This document shows positions 34,388 to 42,968 of a stretch of DNA of 64,000 nucleotides, one piece after another. Made by a program: the position numbers and the translations under genes. This DNA comes from VFKU01 sp964620045 (GTDB taxonomy: Bacteria; Hydrogenedentota; Hydrogenedentia; Hydrogenedentales; GCA-2746185), in the NCBI GenBank assembly GCA_964620045.1, contig CAZUJL010000022.1, positions 1-64,000 of the forward strand. Reading direction: 5' to 3'. Position 1 is the first letter of the stretch. Each line of letters begins with the position of its first letter. Under the pieces are notes generated by a model, which ran no database searches, had not been told where the DNA came from, and was given only the letters and a program-made list of their open reading frames with translations.

Positions 34388-35617
34388 CTACTTGTTTGGC
34401 GTGTCGTCGGTACCCAGGTCGATCGCATCTTCGTCGAACAGTTCCGCCAGGGCCTGCGGCGAAGGTTCATCCGTGTGCGGTTCCTTCGGCGGCATCAGGG
34501 CGCGCAGTTCGCGCAACTCTCCGTAACACAACAGGACATCGCCCTCGCGCACGAGTTCGTCGCCTTTCGGGTTCGGAATGACCGCGCTCTTACGCGTAAT
34601 GCTCATGACGTGAATGTTGCGCGCGGTGAGGTCGGTCTCGCGCAAGGCCTTGTTTGTGATCTGCGGGATATTGCGCACGGCGAATTCGGCGATGCCGTAG
34701 CCGCCGGTGAGGCGCAGGCGCTGGCGCAGATCGACTTCCGGCACGAGCACCTGCTGCTGGATGTCTTCGATGATCGCGCCCGCGATATCGGTCTGCGTGG
34801 TTTTTTCGATGCCTTCGAGACCGGGCGACGAGTTCACCTCGAGCACGCGCGGACCTTCGGTCGATTCGAGCATATCCACACCGGCCAGACGCAGGCCCAT
34901 GATCTGCGTGGCGCGGATGGCGGTGGCCTCGTACGCGGGATCGAGTTGCACGGGCTCGGCCGTACCGCCGCGGTGCATGTTGCTGCGGAACTCGCCGGCC
35001 ATGGCCTTGCGGCGCATCGCGGCGACGACCTTGTCCCCCACCACCAGCGCGCGGATGTCGCGCCCCCCACTTTCCTGCACGAACTTCTGGATGAGCACGT
35101 TCTGCCGCGCGAGTTGGAGCGTCTGGATGATGGCCTCGGCCATTTTGGTGGTCTCGGCGAGGATGACGCCGATCCCTTGTGTGCCTTCGAGCACCTTGAT
35201 GATTACGGGCGGGCCGCCGAGGCGATCGATCGCGGCGAGGATTTCGTCGCGGTCACGCACGAAGGCGGTCGCGGGCAGGCCGACGTCGTATTTGCTGAGC
35301 ACCTGCATGGCGCGGAGCTTGTCGCGCGAGCGCGCGATGGCGAGCGCGGGGTTGATGGTGTAGATGCCCATCTGCTCGAACTGCTGCACGAGGGCGAGAC
35401 CGAAGAAGGTGATGGACGCGCCGATGCGCGGGATGATGGCGTCGATGTGCGGCAGGCTGCGGTGGCGATAAAACAGTCCCGGCTTCTGGTGCTCGATCAT
35501 GATGGAAAATTTCAGCGTATCGAGCACGCGGATTTCGTGGCCGCGCTGACGGGCGGCCTCGCGCAGACGCTTCACGCTGTACGAACGCGGGTTTCGGCTT
35601 AGGATGGCGATTCTCAT
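34388..35617 (-). CDS. rimK: RimK-type ATP-grasp ligase fused to an RCK_C (TrkA-C) domain
   Basis: A 409-residue protein. Residues about 1-290 are a RimK/LysX ATP-grasp ligase: MRIAILSRNP start, PPVIIKVLEGTQGIGV (nucleotide loop and Lys), QKFVQESGGRDIRALVVG, and VLEVNSSPGLEGIEK with the metal-binding Glu/Asn. RimK adds glutamate residues to ribosomal protein S6 or other acceptors. Residues about 305-385 match an RCK_C/TrkA-C regulatory domain (ALRETDLTARNIHVMSITRK, then PKGDELVREGDVLLCYGE), usually found in K+ transport regulators; it may sense a nucleotide or ion. A short acidic tail ends it. It follows the retropepsin-like rimB gene by three bases and likely shares its transcript. Confidence 0.88.
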   Translation of the reverse strand: MRIAILSRNPRSYSVKRLREAARQRGHEIRVLDTLKFSIMIEHQKPGLFYRHRSLPHIDAIIPRIGASITFFGLALVQQFEQMGIYTINPALAIARSRDKLRAMQVLSKYDVGLPATAFVRDRDEILAAIDRLGGPPVIIKVLEGTQGIGVILAETTKMAEAIIQTLQLARQNVLIQKFVQESGGRDIRALVVGDKVVAAMRRKAMAGEFRSNMHRGGTAEPVQLDPAYEATAIRATQIMGLRLAGVDMLESTEGPRVLEVNSSPGLEGIEKTTQTDIAGAIIEDIQQQVLVPEVDLRQRLRLTGGYGIAEFAVRNIPQITNKALRETDLTARNIHVMSITRKSAVIPNPKGDELVREGDVLLCYGELRELRALMPPKEPHTDEPSPQALAELFDEDAIDLGTDDTPNK

Positions 35618-35620
35618 GGC

Positions 35621-36115
35621 TTATCTCTTGCGTTTGGTGAGTTTGCGGAGTTTTTTCTTGGGCGCGTGGACGCTGCGGTGCGAGACGTCCACGAGAAAAT
35701 CATTGTCGAGCGCTTCGCGGCCGATCAACATGCGATAAATCATACGCTCGCGCGAGATGAGCGAGATTTCGATGTTTTTCTCGATCGGCCCGATGCGCAC
35801 TTTTGTTTTGACGAAGCAGCGTTCCGTGAAATGGCCGGTGCTGCTGCGCACATTGGCCCAGCGGGAGACGCGCGCGGTGACGCTTTTGCGCCGGTGCGAG
35901 TTTCGGCGCGAGAGGACCACGTCGAACCGCACGTGGTTTTCGGGCAAATGCTCGAGGTTTTCGACATGCAGCGCGCTCGTGCGCGCGCCGGTATCCACTT
36001 TGGCGTTCAACGCGCGGATGCCCCAGGAAACGAAGTCCACGGGCTCCGACCAGCCGATGACGACACGATCATCGCCTTTGCCGTTGCTTTCGTTTTCGGT
36101 GGCGGCTTTCTTCAC
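35621..36115 (-). CDS. rimB: RimB-like retropepsin-type protease
   Basis: A 164-residue protein of the Zn_protease/RimB family with the aspartic-protease-like motif KVDTGARTSALHVEN and a later IYRMLIGREALDNDFLVDV. Members are commonly paired with RimK, where they are proposed to remove glutamate chains added to S6. The C-terminus is strongly basic (KKKLRKLTKRKR). It lies directly upstream of the rimK-RCK fusion with three bases between them, so addition and removal activities are probably co-expressed. Cytoplasmic. Confidence 0.85.
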   Translation of the reverse strand: MKKAATENESNGKGDDRVVIGWSEPVDFVSWGIRALNAKVDTGARTSALHVENLEHLPENHVRFDVVLSRRNSHRRKSVTARVSRWANVRSSTGHFTERCFVKTKVRIGPIEKNIEISLISRERMIYRMLIGREALDNDFLVDVSHRSVHAPKKKLRKLTKRKR

Positions 36116-36163
36116 GCGGCAATGTCCCCGATACGCGGGAGAATACCACAGGGCAGGACGCGC

Positions 36164-37603
36164 TCAGCGCTCGCCGGGCGCGTTGCGATAATCCAGCGGC
36201 GGCTTTTGATCGCGCTCGAGCATCGGCGCGTATTTCAGGTGCGCGGTGCGTTGCTCGAGTTCGGCCTTGGCCTTGGCGATCGCGTCGGCGTCGTGCGCGA
36301 GGTCCCACGCGGTTGCGGCGAGCGTGCGCGCGGCGAATTCCATGCCCTGGCGGCCGATGGTGGTGCCGCCGGCGGCGGTGGCCTGCCACGAATGCGCGGG
36401 CGTGCCCGGCACCCAGCAGGCGGTGCGGAAGCCGACCGTGGGGACGACCCACGATACATCGCCGACGTCGGTGGAGCCTTTGTTCACGTCGCCTTCGCGC
36501 GCGAAGACCTGGCCGATGGTGTGCAACGCGACCGGCGCGTCGAGTGTTTTTTGGATGGTCTCGGCGAAGGCGCGCTCTTCGTCGTTGTAAGTGATGCTGA
36601 CCAGCTCGCGCATGTTGCGCAGCGTGACGTCGGTGAGCGCGTCGTTCGGAAGAATGTTGTAGGTGCCGCCGAGATTCTCGACTTCGAGCCGCGTCTCGGT
36701 GGCCATCGCGCCCGCCTGCGCGCAGAGCAGCAGGCGGCGAAAGAGATCGTATACGACGGCGGCGTCGGGATGGCGCACGTAGTAATAGGCCTCCGCGAAA
36801 TCCGGCACGACGTTCGGCGCTTCGCCGCCGGCGGTGATCACGTGGTGGATGCGCGTGTAGTCCGGCGTGTGTTCGCGCAGCAGTTCGGAGGCGTGCACCA
36901 TGAGTTCGACGGCGTCGAGCGCGGAACGGCCCTGCTCCGGCGCGCCGGCGGCATGGGCGCTTTTGCCATAGAACCGGAATTTTGCGGAGATGCGCGCCAT
37001 GTTGGTCGGATCGCCGGCGGTGTTGCGATCGCTTGGGTGCCAGTGCAGCACGACGTCGCAATCCGCGAACAAACCCGCGCGCACCATGAACACCTTGGCG
37101 GCGCCGCCTTCCTCGGCGGGCGTGCCGTAAAAGCGGATCGTGCCGGGAAGTTCGCCGGCTTTTACTTGGTCGGCGAGCGCGAGCGCGGCGAGCATTGAGG
37201 CGACGCCAAACAGGTGATGTCCGCACCCTTGGCCGTAGCCCGTTCCGGGGCGGGGCGTCTGCACGGGGACGGCTTCCTGTGCGAGACCAGGCAGCGCGTC
37301 GAACTCGCCGAGGATTCCGATGACGGGGTGGCCGGAACCGATGGTGGCGGTGAAGGCGGTGGGAATGTCGGCGACGCCGCGCTCCAGCGTGAAGCCGGCG
37401 GATTCGAGTGTGCTTGCGAGGAGCGCGGAGGATTTTATTTCCTGATAGCCCGGCTCGGCCCAGTCCCAGATTTTCAGCGCGGACTGCCAGCCTTCTTCGA
37501 GACGCGCGTCGATTGCCGTGTTCAGCGCATTTTTATCGGCCTGCGCCAGCGCGGGCGCAGCCAAGATCAGCATGATGAGCAAACGATAAACAAACTGGAT
37601 CAT
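36164..37603 (-). CDS. Exported M20-family amidohydrolase (AbgB-like)
   Basis: A 479-residue zinc peptidase/amidohydrolase of the M20D type. An N-terminal signal peptide (MIQFVYRLLIMLILAAPALAQ) predicts export. Metal-site segments: GILGEFDALPGL, GYGQGCGHHLFG, GTPAEEGGAAKVF (catalytic Glu-Glu) and a later HSWQATAAGG. A dimerisation lid with SAHAAGAPEQGRSALDAVEL is present. Closest in character to p-aminobenzoyl-glutamate hydrolase subunit B and related N-acyl amino acid hydrolases. It is transcribed away from the DtxR-family gene; the shared upstream region holds palindromes. Confidence 0.88.
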   Translation of the reverse strand: MIQFVYRLLIMLILAAPALAQADKNALNTAIDARLEEGWQSALKIWDWAEPGYQEIKSSALLASTLESAGFTLERGVADIPTAFTATIGSGHPVIGILGEFDALPGLAQEAVPVQTPRPGTGYGQGCGHHLFGVASMLAALALADQVKAGELPGTIRFYGTPAEEGGAAKVFMVRAGLFADCDVVLHWHPSDRNTAGDPTNMARISAKFRFYGKSAHAAGAPEQGRSALDAVELMVHASELLREHTPDYTRIHHVITAGGEAPNVVPDFAEAYYYVRHPDAAVVYDLFRRLLLCAQAGAMATETRLEVENLGGTYNILPNDALTDVTLRNMRELVSITYNDEERAFAETIQKTLDAPVALHTIGQVFAREGDVNKGSTDVGDVSWVVPTVGFRTACWVPGTPAHSWQATAAGGTTIGRQGMEFAARTLAATAWDLAHDADAIAKAKAELEQRTAHLKYAPMLERDQKPPLDYRNAPGER

Positions 37604-37672
37604 TGAAGACCTTTCCTAATTCGCATTGAAAAACTATAGCAAACGGAACACGGCAGCATTTAAAGCGGCGGA

Positions 37673-37695
37673 ATTTCACGAAAGCCTCGTGAAAT
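37673..37695. promoter_or_regulatory. Perfect 9-5-9 inverted repeat in a divergent intergenic region
   Basis: ATTTCACGA-AAGCC-TCGTGAAAT between the divergent starts of the M20 gene (37603) and the DtxR-type regulator (37790). Its length and perfect symmetry suggest an operator. A hairpin role is less likely because no T-tract follows. Confidence 0.6.
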
Positions 37696-37712
37696 GTTTA
37701 ACCGCAGTCAAC

Positions 37713-37730
37713 TTAGGTTGATTACCTTCC
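37713..37730 (+). promoter_or_regulatory. Possible DtxR-type half site upstream of regulator
   Basis: TTAGGTT (37713-37719) followed by GATTACCTTCC resembles one half of the DtxR/IdeR box (TTAGGTTAGSCTAACCTAA); the other half is poorly conserved. It is about 60 bases before the ATG, a position suited to autoregulation. Confidence 0.4.
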
Positions 37731-37789
37731 AGGCTTCCACTAGAATGACGTTGCTGTGTTTCTGCGGGCACAGCGCGTGGGAGGCACGC

Positions 37790-38380
37790 ATGACGAAAAG
37801 TATCAACGATTCCGCGTACTGGCGCGAGTTCGAAAAAAACGAGCTCACCCATTCCGCGGCGCACTATTTGATGGCGATCGACGCACTGCGCGAGGAGCTT
37901 GGCTACGCGCGCGTGACGGACGTGGCGGAAAAGCTCGAAGTGTCGCGCGGCGCGGCGTCGATGTTCATCACCCAGCTCAAGAAGCGCGGCTGGGTGAAGG
38001 AAGATCCGAACCGTTTTCTGTTGCTCACCGATCGCGGCGACGCGGTGGTGAATCTGGTCGAGCATAACTTCCGCATCGTGTCCCGCTTCTTCCAGGATTT
38101 CCTGCAAGTCGACAAGGACACGGCCTTTGGAGACGCCTGCAAAATTGAGCATCTGCTGAGCCTGGAAACGGGCAAGCGCATGCTGGGGCTGATGCACTTC
38201 ATCGAGAGCAATCCCAAGCTCAAGGCGCAGATGGACGAAGTTCTTGCCTCCGGCAAGAACCAGCGCGAAGACATCGACGGTTGCCCCATCTGCGACGGCA
38301 CGATGGAAGCCGAGCCCGTGGAGCCGACGCCCGCGCACCGCAGCGGCGGCCGCTCGCGCACGACGAAGGCCAAGCAGTAA
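37790..38380 (+). CDS. DtxR/MntR-family metal-dependent regulator
   Basis: A 196-residue regulator; ATG 37790 follows a strong GGGAGG site. The winged helix-turn-helix contains VTDVAEKLEVSRGAASMFITQLKKRGWV, the classic DtxR layout. The dimerisation and metal-binding domain follows (LVEHNFRIVSRFFQDFL, CKIEHLLS with Cys/Glu/His typical of MntR/DtxR). The C-terminus carries CPICDG, an extra Cys pair, then a basic tail. Probably represses metal uptake or controls redox genes when Fe or Mn is bound. Divergent from the M20 gene, with candidate operators between them. Confidence 0.88.
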   Translation: MTKSINDSAYWREFEKNELTHSAAHYLMAIDALREELGYARVTDVAEKLEVSRGAASMFITQLKKRGWVKEDPNRFLLLTDRGDAVVNLVEHNFRIVSRFFQDFLQVDKDTAFGDACKIEHLLSLETGKRMLGLMHFIESNPKLKAQMDEVLASGKNQREDIDGCPICDGTMEAEPVEPTPAHRSGGRSRTTKAKQ

Positions 38381-38467
38381 CACCTGCGCCGCTTCCGAGA
38401 AGGCTGCTATGCTAGGGGTTTGGCCGCGCCCTGCGCGGACCTATTCATCCGGGAGGCATCGCACGCC

Positions 38468-39739
38468 ATGTCTGATTTGTCATCGCTGGGCCGCCGCAAT
38501 TTTCTGAAGACGGGCGTGGCTGCGGCCGGCGCGGCGGCGTTGAGCGCGAAGAGTTATGCGCGCGTGATCGGCGCGAATGATCGCTTGAATGCGGGGATGA
38601 TTGGCTGCGGCGGGATGGCGGGCAGCCACCTTGGCACGCTGCTGGCGCTGAATCTGGAAGACAACGTGTCGGTGCGCGTGGCGTGCGACGTGAATCCTGA
38701 GCGCGCGGCGTCATTCCGCGATCGCATTGTGTCCTCCGGCCAGGAAGCGCGGGCGTCCAACCACTACCAGGACGTGCTGGCGGATCCGGAGATCGACTAT
38801 GTCGTGATCGCGACACCGGAGCACACGCACCATTACCTCGCGATGGCGTCGCTCGAAGCCGGCAAGCATGTCTATTGCGAGAAGCCGTTGTGCTACGACA
38901 TCCGCGAGGCTAAGGAAGTCGTCGCAAAGGCGGCGTCGACCGGATTGAAGTTGCAGGTGGGTGTGCAGGGCATGGCGGACGACAGCTATTCGTCGGCGCA
39001 GGACGCGATCCGCGCGGGGAAAATCGGCAAGGTCGTGCAGGCACAGATCGACTACGTGCGCAATCATGAGCCGGGCCGCGGACCGTGGCGCCGCGCGGAC
39101 GTTACCGATGCGACGCCGATGCCGCAGGGACTTGATTGGGAAGCCTGGCTGTATCCACGTGCGCCGCGCGCGTGGGAACCGCACCACTACTTCGAGTGGC
39201 GGTGCTACCGCGACTACTCGGGCGGCATCGCGACGGATCTATTTGTGCACCGCGTGACGCGTATTATTCGCGCGTGTGGACTGAGCTTCCCTTCGCGCGC
39301 GATCGGCATGGGCGGGATTTACACATGGGACGACGGCCGCGATCTGCCGGACAGCATGGAGATGCTGCTGGAGTATCCGGCGGTGGCGGGCATCACGGAC
39401 GGCATGACGGTGCATCTGCTGGGCACGATGGCGAACGAAAAACAGAACCCGCACTGCATTCGCGGCAAGGACGGCACGCTGACCTTCACACCGACGGGCT
39501 GGGAGATTGCGCTGGAGAAGGGCGGCCGCGTGATCGAGCAGCACAAGAAAACCGGCGGCGAGGATTTGGTGCCGCACCACAAAAACCACCATGCGTCCAT
39601 CCGCACCGGCGCGCCGCTGAACTGCCCGCCGGAGCTCGGCTTGTACGGTGTGGTGGCGTCGCGCATGGGCAATCTGGCGTGGTTCCAGCGCAAATTGGTG
39701 GCATGGGACGCGGATAAGCAGACGGTGGTGGCGTCTTAA
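38468..39739 (+). CDS. Tat-exported Gfo/Idh/MocA oxidoreductase
   Basis: A 423-residue NAD(P)-dependent oxidoreductase starting at ATG 38468 after GGGAGG. The twin-arginine signal is GRRNFLKTGVAAAGAAAL. The Rossmann motif AGMIGCGGMAGSHLG follows, then EHTHHYLAMASLEAGKHVYC and the conserved EKPLCYDIREA with the catalytic Lys. The C-terminal alpha/beta domain includes HHYFEWRCYRDYSGG and GGIATDLFVHR. Families of this type with Tat signals are abundant in planctomycete-like bacteria and act on sugars or their derivatives; the substrate is unknown. Confidence 0.9.
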   Translation: MSDLSSLGRRNFLKTGVAAAGAAALSAKSYARVIGANDRLNAGMIGCGGMAGSHLGTLLALNLEDNVSVRVACDVNPERAASFRDRIVSSGQEARASNHYQDVLADPEIDYVVIATPEHTHHYLAMASLEAGKHVYCEKPLCYDIREAKEVVAKAASTGLKLQVGVQGMADDSYSSAQDAIRAGKIGKVVQAQIDYVRNHEPGRGPWRRADVTDATPMPQGLDWEAWLYPRAPRAWEPHHYFEWRCYRDYSGGIATDLFVHRVTRIIRACGLSFPSRAIGMGGIYTWDDGRDLPDSMEMLLEYPAVAGITDGMTVHLLGTMANEKQNPHCIRGKDGTLTFTPTGWEIALEKGGRVIEQHKKTGGEDLVPHHKNHHASIRTGAPLNCPPELGLYGVVASRMGNLAWFQRKLVAWDADKQTVVAS

Positions 39740-39760
39740 TCCGCTCCGAAAACGCCTCGA

Positions 39761-39834
39761 TCCGCTTACAAATGCGTTGTTTGGCAACTAGATATTAATA
39801 TGACAACGTAAGCGGACGTTTAGTATACTAAACG
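39761..39834. other. Compound inverted repeat plus 18-bp palindrome
   Basis: TCCGCTTAC-AAATG-CGTTGT (39761-39780) pairs with ACAACGTAAGCGGA (39803-39816) except for a five-base bulge. It is directly followed by the perfect palindrome CGTTTAGTATACTAAACG (39817-39834). AAACGCCTCG occurs on both sides of the structure. It fills the gap between the Gfo/Idh/MocA gene and the pseudopilin. Confidence 0.65.
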
Positions 39835-39885
39835 CCTCGTATACCTTCGTTAACCATTTCCCTTATGTTGCAAGGAGCTTGAGGC

Positions 39886-40863
39886 ATGTCTTCCCGTTCT
39901 GCATCCGGCCGTCGTGGCGGCTTCACTCTCATCGAGTTGCTGGTTGTGATCGCGATCATCGGCATCTTGGCCTCGATTCTGTTGCCGGCGCTGGCGCGGG
40001 CCCGCGAGGCGGCGCGCCGCGCGAGCTGCGCGAACAATCTGAAGCAGATCGGGTTGTCGCTGAAGATGTACGCGAGCGAGACGCGCGGCGAGCGCTTCCC
40101 GCGGCTGCAGGGTACGAATTGCGAGCCGGAGATTCTGCCGTCGTACAACTGGATGTTCGATGTGCAGACGGTGTACCCGGAGTATTTGCCGGATCTGAAC
40201 GTGATGGTGTGCCCGAGCGCGCTGGGCGGCGCGGATGCCGTTGCGCGGTGGGACAAGGGCGAGAACTACAATCCGAATTGGGAAGAAGCGTCGAACCCCG
40301 TGCTGGGCGTCTCCAATGACGGCAAGGTGACCGGGTGCGAAGTGCTGGCGGAGCCGTATTTCTACTACGGGTGGACGCTGTACCGCAGCCAGTTCCAGAC
40401 CGAAGAGGACGTCGAGATCCTTGAGGAAGCGCTGCACTTTGAGTTTGAAGAAGAAGTGGAAGACGAAGCGATGATCACGAACGACATCGACGAGTTGAAG
40501 GAATTCCTCGACGAAGACATGCACCTCGAAACCTCGGAGGGCGTGATTGAACCGATCGACGGGAAGGACCATCTGCTGCGCTTGCGCGAAGGCATTGAGC
40601 GCATCTTCATTACCGACATCAACAACCCGGGCGCGTCGGCGCAGGCGGCCTCGGATATTGTGGTGATGCACGACTCGATCGAAGAAAACCCCAACGACTT
40701 TAACCATGTGCCGGGCGGCGTGAATGTGCTGTACCTTGACGGCCACGTGAACTTTGAGAAGTGGGTGCCGAACGGCGCCGGCAACTACGGCGCGCCGTTC
40801 CCCGTGAATGCGGCGGCGCTGGAGCTGCACGAAATCGGCGAAGGCGAAGAAGAGGAAGAATAA
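39886..40863 (+). CDS. Type II/IV pseudopilin-like protein with H-X-DG motif, copy 1
   Basis: A 325-residue protein with a class III prepilin leader: short basic start, cleavage at GG-FTLIELLVVIAIIGILA, then ILLPALARAREAARRASCANN. Such N-termini direct assembly into type II secretion or type IV pilus-like fibres. The C-terminal domain has FNHVPGGVNVLYLDGHVNF, the H-x(9-10)-DG motif of PVC-type pseudopilins. A strongly acidic insert (EEALHFEFEEEVEDEA) occupies about residues 175-220, and the tail is Glu-rich. A close paralogue starts at 41338. The prepilin peptidase is not in the window. Confidence 0.9.
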   Translation: MSSRSASGRRGGFTLIELLVVIAIIGILASILLPALARAREAARRASCANNLKQIGLSLKMYASETRGERFPRLQGTNCEPEILPSYNWMFDVQTVYPEYLPDLNVMVCPSALGGADAVARWDKGENYNPNWEEASNPVLGVSNDGKVTGCEVLAEPYFYYGWTLYRSQFQTEEDVEILEEALHFEFEEEVEDEAMITNDIDELKEFLDEDMHLETSEGVIEPIDGKDHLLRLREGIERIFITDINNPGASAQAASDIVVMHDSIEENPNDFNHVPGGVNVLYLDGHVNFEKWVPNGAGNYGAPFPVNAAALELHEIGEGEEEEE

Positions 40864-40920
40864 GGCCTCGCGGTTGACGGTTTTTCCGGTCTCTGGTAGC
40901 CTTTTGGCGGGAGATTGGCT

Positions 40921-41217
40921 GTGATTCGTCGCGAATATCGGCGATGGGTGCTGTTTGCCGCGCTATTGCTCGCAGTGGGCTTTGCGCACGGCGCGGTGCC
41001 GCATTCGCACGATTCCGGCGATCCTGGCCATGGGCCGGCCCCCTGCTCCATTTGCGCGAGCGGCTCGGCCTATTTCGTCGCGGCGTCCGCCCCGACGGCC
41101 TCCCTCCTGCCGCCGCCCGCGGCGCCGGTGCTTGTCCTCTCCGAGGTCGCGCCGGATTGCGCCGCGCCGGATGCGCCTTGGTCTCCGCGCGCGCCTCCAT
41201 CTGAAGTCCTCAGCTAA
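40921..41217 (+). CDS. Small His/Cys-rich membrane-anchored protein
   Basis: A 98-residue protein starting at GTG 40921, with GGGAG upstream. An N-terminal membrane or signal helix (WVLFAALLLAVGFAHGA) is followed by PHSHDSGDPGHGPAPCSICASG, a His-x-His plus CxxC cluster suited to binding a metal such as copper or zinc. The rest is Ala/Pro-rich. It resembles small DUF2946-type metal-associated proteins. It sits between the two pseudopilin paralogues on the same strand. A copper role would fit the copper enzymes elsewhere in the window but is not shown. Confidence 0.65.
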   Translation: MIRREYRRWVLFAALLLAVGFAHGAVPHSHDSGDPGHGPAPCSICASGSAYFVAASAPTASLLPPPAAPVLVLSEVAPDCAAPDAPWSPRAPPSEVLS

Positions 41218-41337
41218 CTCCATCCCGTTCCAAAACCGCTGACGCCCGGTGTGTGTGCACACACGGGCCGGCTGGCCGTAACTCCGGCGCATTGCGTCGC
41301 CGCGCGGCCCAGCCTGGACTTCAACAGGAGCCATACC

Positions 41338-42306
41338 ATGAACACAAGACGCCCGAGCCGTGGGTTTACGTTAATTGAATTGCTGGTGGTCATCGCGATC
41401 ATCGGGATACTTGCCGCTATTCTTTTGCCGGCGCTGGCGCGGGCACGCGAGGCGGCGCGCCGCGCGAGTTGCGCGAACAACCTGAAGCAGATCGGATTGT
41501 CCCTGAAGATGTATGCGAGTGAGACACAGGGCGAGCGCTTTCCGCATATCAAGACGACCAATTGCTTTCCGGAAATCCACGAGACGTATGTGTGGATGTT
41601 CGATGTGCAAGCGATGTACCCCGAGTATCTGCCGGACCTGAACGCGCTGGTGTGCCCCAGTTCGTTTGGCGGCGCGGATGCGGTCGCGCGGTGGGACGAG
41701 GGCGATCAGGAAAGCCCCGAGTGGGAGGAAGTGAACAATCCGCCGCTGGGTGTGTCGCACGACGGCATTGTGACCGGGTGCGAGGTGGTCGACCATCCGT
41801 ATTACTACTACGGCTGGGCGTTCCATCGGGATATGTTCAAGAGCACGACGGACTTTACGACGCTGGAAGATGTGCTGGTGTTTGAGTTCAACGAGGAGTA
41901 CAAGCCGGCGTTCGACGTGGACAATTACGAGGCCGTGCGGCAGTTTGTCGACAGCGATCTGGAACTGGAAACGGCGCCGGATACCTTCGGAGAGATTGAT
42001 GGTCGCGACTACATCGCGCGGTTGCGCGAAGGCATTGAGCGCATCTTTATCACGGACATCAATAATCCAGGGGCATCGGCACAGGCGCAGTCGAATATTG
42101 TGGTAATGCACGATGCGATTTCGCCGGAGCCGGAGCATTTCAACCATGTGCCCGGCGGCACGAATGTGTTGTACCTAGATGGGCACGTGGATTTTACGAA
42201 ATGGATTCCCTCGCCGGAGAGCCTGGGCGGGCCGTTCCCGGTGAACGGGGCGGGGTTGATCCTGCACGAAGTGCCGGAGGAACTGGCGGGCACGCACACG
42301 CATTAA
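41338..42306 (+). CDS. Pseudopilin-like protein with H-X-DG motif, copy 2
   Basis: A 322-residue paralogue of the 39886 protein; ATG 41338 begins MNTRRPSRGFTLIELLVV, a prepilin cleavage site. The N-terminal 60 residues are nearly identical in both (ALARAREAARRASCANNLKQ). The C-terminal motif FNHVPGGTNVLYLDGHVDF is shared, as is GIERIFITDINNPGASAQA. The acidic insert is smaller, and the tail ends in Thr/His. Tandem duplication is clear. Likely two minor pseudopilins or fibre subunits of one secretion system. Confidence 0.9.
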   Translation: MNTRRPSRGFTLIELLVVIAIIGILAAILLPALARAREAARRASCANNLKQIGLSLKMYASETQGERFPHIKTTNCFPEIHETYVWMFDVQAMYPEYLPDLNALVCPSSFGGADAVARWDEGDQESPEWEEVNNPPLGVSHDGIVTGCEVVDHPYYYYGWAFHRDMFKSTTDFTTLEDVLVFEFNEEYKPAFDVDNYEAVRQFVDSDLELETAPDTFGEIDGRDYIARLREGIERIFITDINNPGASAQAQSNIVVMHDAISPEPEHFNHVPGGTNVLYLDGHVDFTKWIPSPESLGGPFPVNGAGLILHEVPEELAGTHTH

Positions 42307-42399
42307 CGGTTTGCGCGCGCCGGGGTGCGCGGTGCATCCCGGCGCGTTTAGCGCGGCGTGTGCGATGTGCTATCGTACTTGGACTGCGGGACTCATCTT

Positions 42400-42942
42400 G
42401 TGAGCGAAACCCTACCCAACGAGAACGTGCGGCCGATCGTCATTCGTATTCTGGCGATCAGCGCGGCGGCGTTTCTGTTTTTGCTGTGGTTGCTGTATTT
42501 CAAGGGGCCGTCGGACTCGAGCGGGCATAGTTTGTCGTTCTTGCCGGCGGTGAATGCGACGCTGAACGGGCTTGCGGCGGCGTGCATCACGGCGGGCGTG
42601 ATCGCGATCAAGAGCGGGCGCAAGCGGCTGCACATGACGCTGATGATCACGGCGGTGTCGCTGTCGATCGTGTTTCTGGTCAGCTACATCACGTACCACA
42701 ATCTGCACGGCGACACGAAGTTTGTGACGCACGGCACGATTCGCACCGTGTACTTCTTCATCCTGATTTCGCATATAGCGTGCACGGTGTTTGCGTTACC
42801 GTTGATCATGAGCGCGGTGTTCTTCGCGATCACGAAACGGTTTGAGCTGCACAAGCGCGTGGTGAAGTACACCGTGCCGTTGTGGCTGTACGTCTCGATT
42901 ACGGGCGTGGCGATTTACTTCCTGCTGAAGGCGAATTCCTGA
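42400..42942 (+). CDS. ctaM: DUF420/CtaM-like membrane protein
   Basis: A 180-residue protein starting at GTG 42400 with four or five membrane helices. FLPAVNATLNGLAAACITAG, HMTLMITAVSLSIVFLVSYITYH and FFILISHIACTVFALPL, with conserved His residues in helices, match the DUF420 family. CtaM is needed for maturation of some haem-copper oxidases in Gram-positive bacteria. It is about 40 kb from coxAB, so a link to that oxidase is only an inference. Confidence 0.85.
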   Translation: MSETLPNENVRPIVIRILAISAAAFLFLLWLLYFKGPSDSSGHSLSFLPAVNATLNGLAAACITAGVIAIKSGRKRLHMTLMITAVSLSIVFLVSYITYHNLHGDTKFVTHGTIRTVYFFILISHIACTVFALPLIMSAVFFAITKRFELHKRVVKYTVPLWLYVSITGVAIYFLLKANS

Positions 42943-42968
42943 CGCCGCGTATCGACCGCGTTTCTGTC

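Noticed and set aside
34475..35602. 375-codon plus-strand frame antisense to rimK
   Set aside because: Gly/Asp/His-rich shadow with no domain, opposite a clear ATP-grasp gene.
39761..39834. Integron attC-like site
   Set aside because: The expected GTTRRRY core is not present and no integrase or cassette array is seen.
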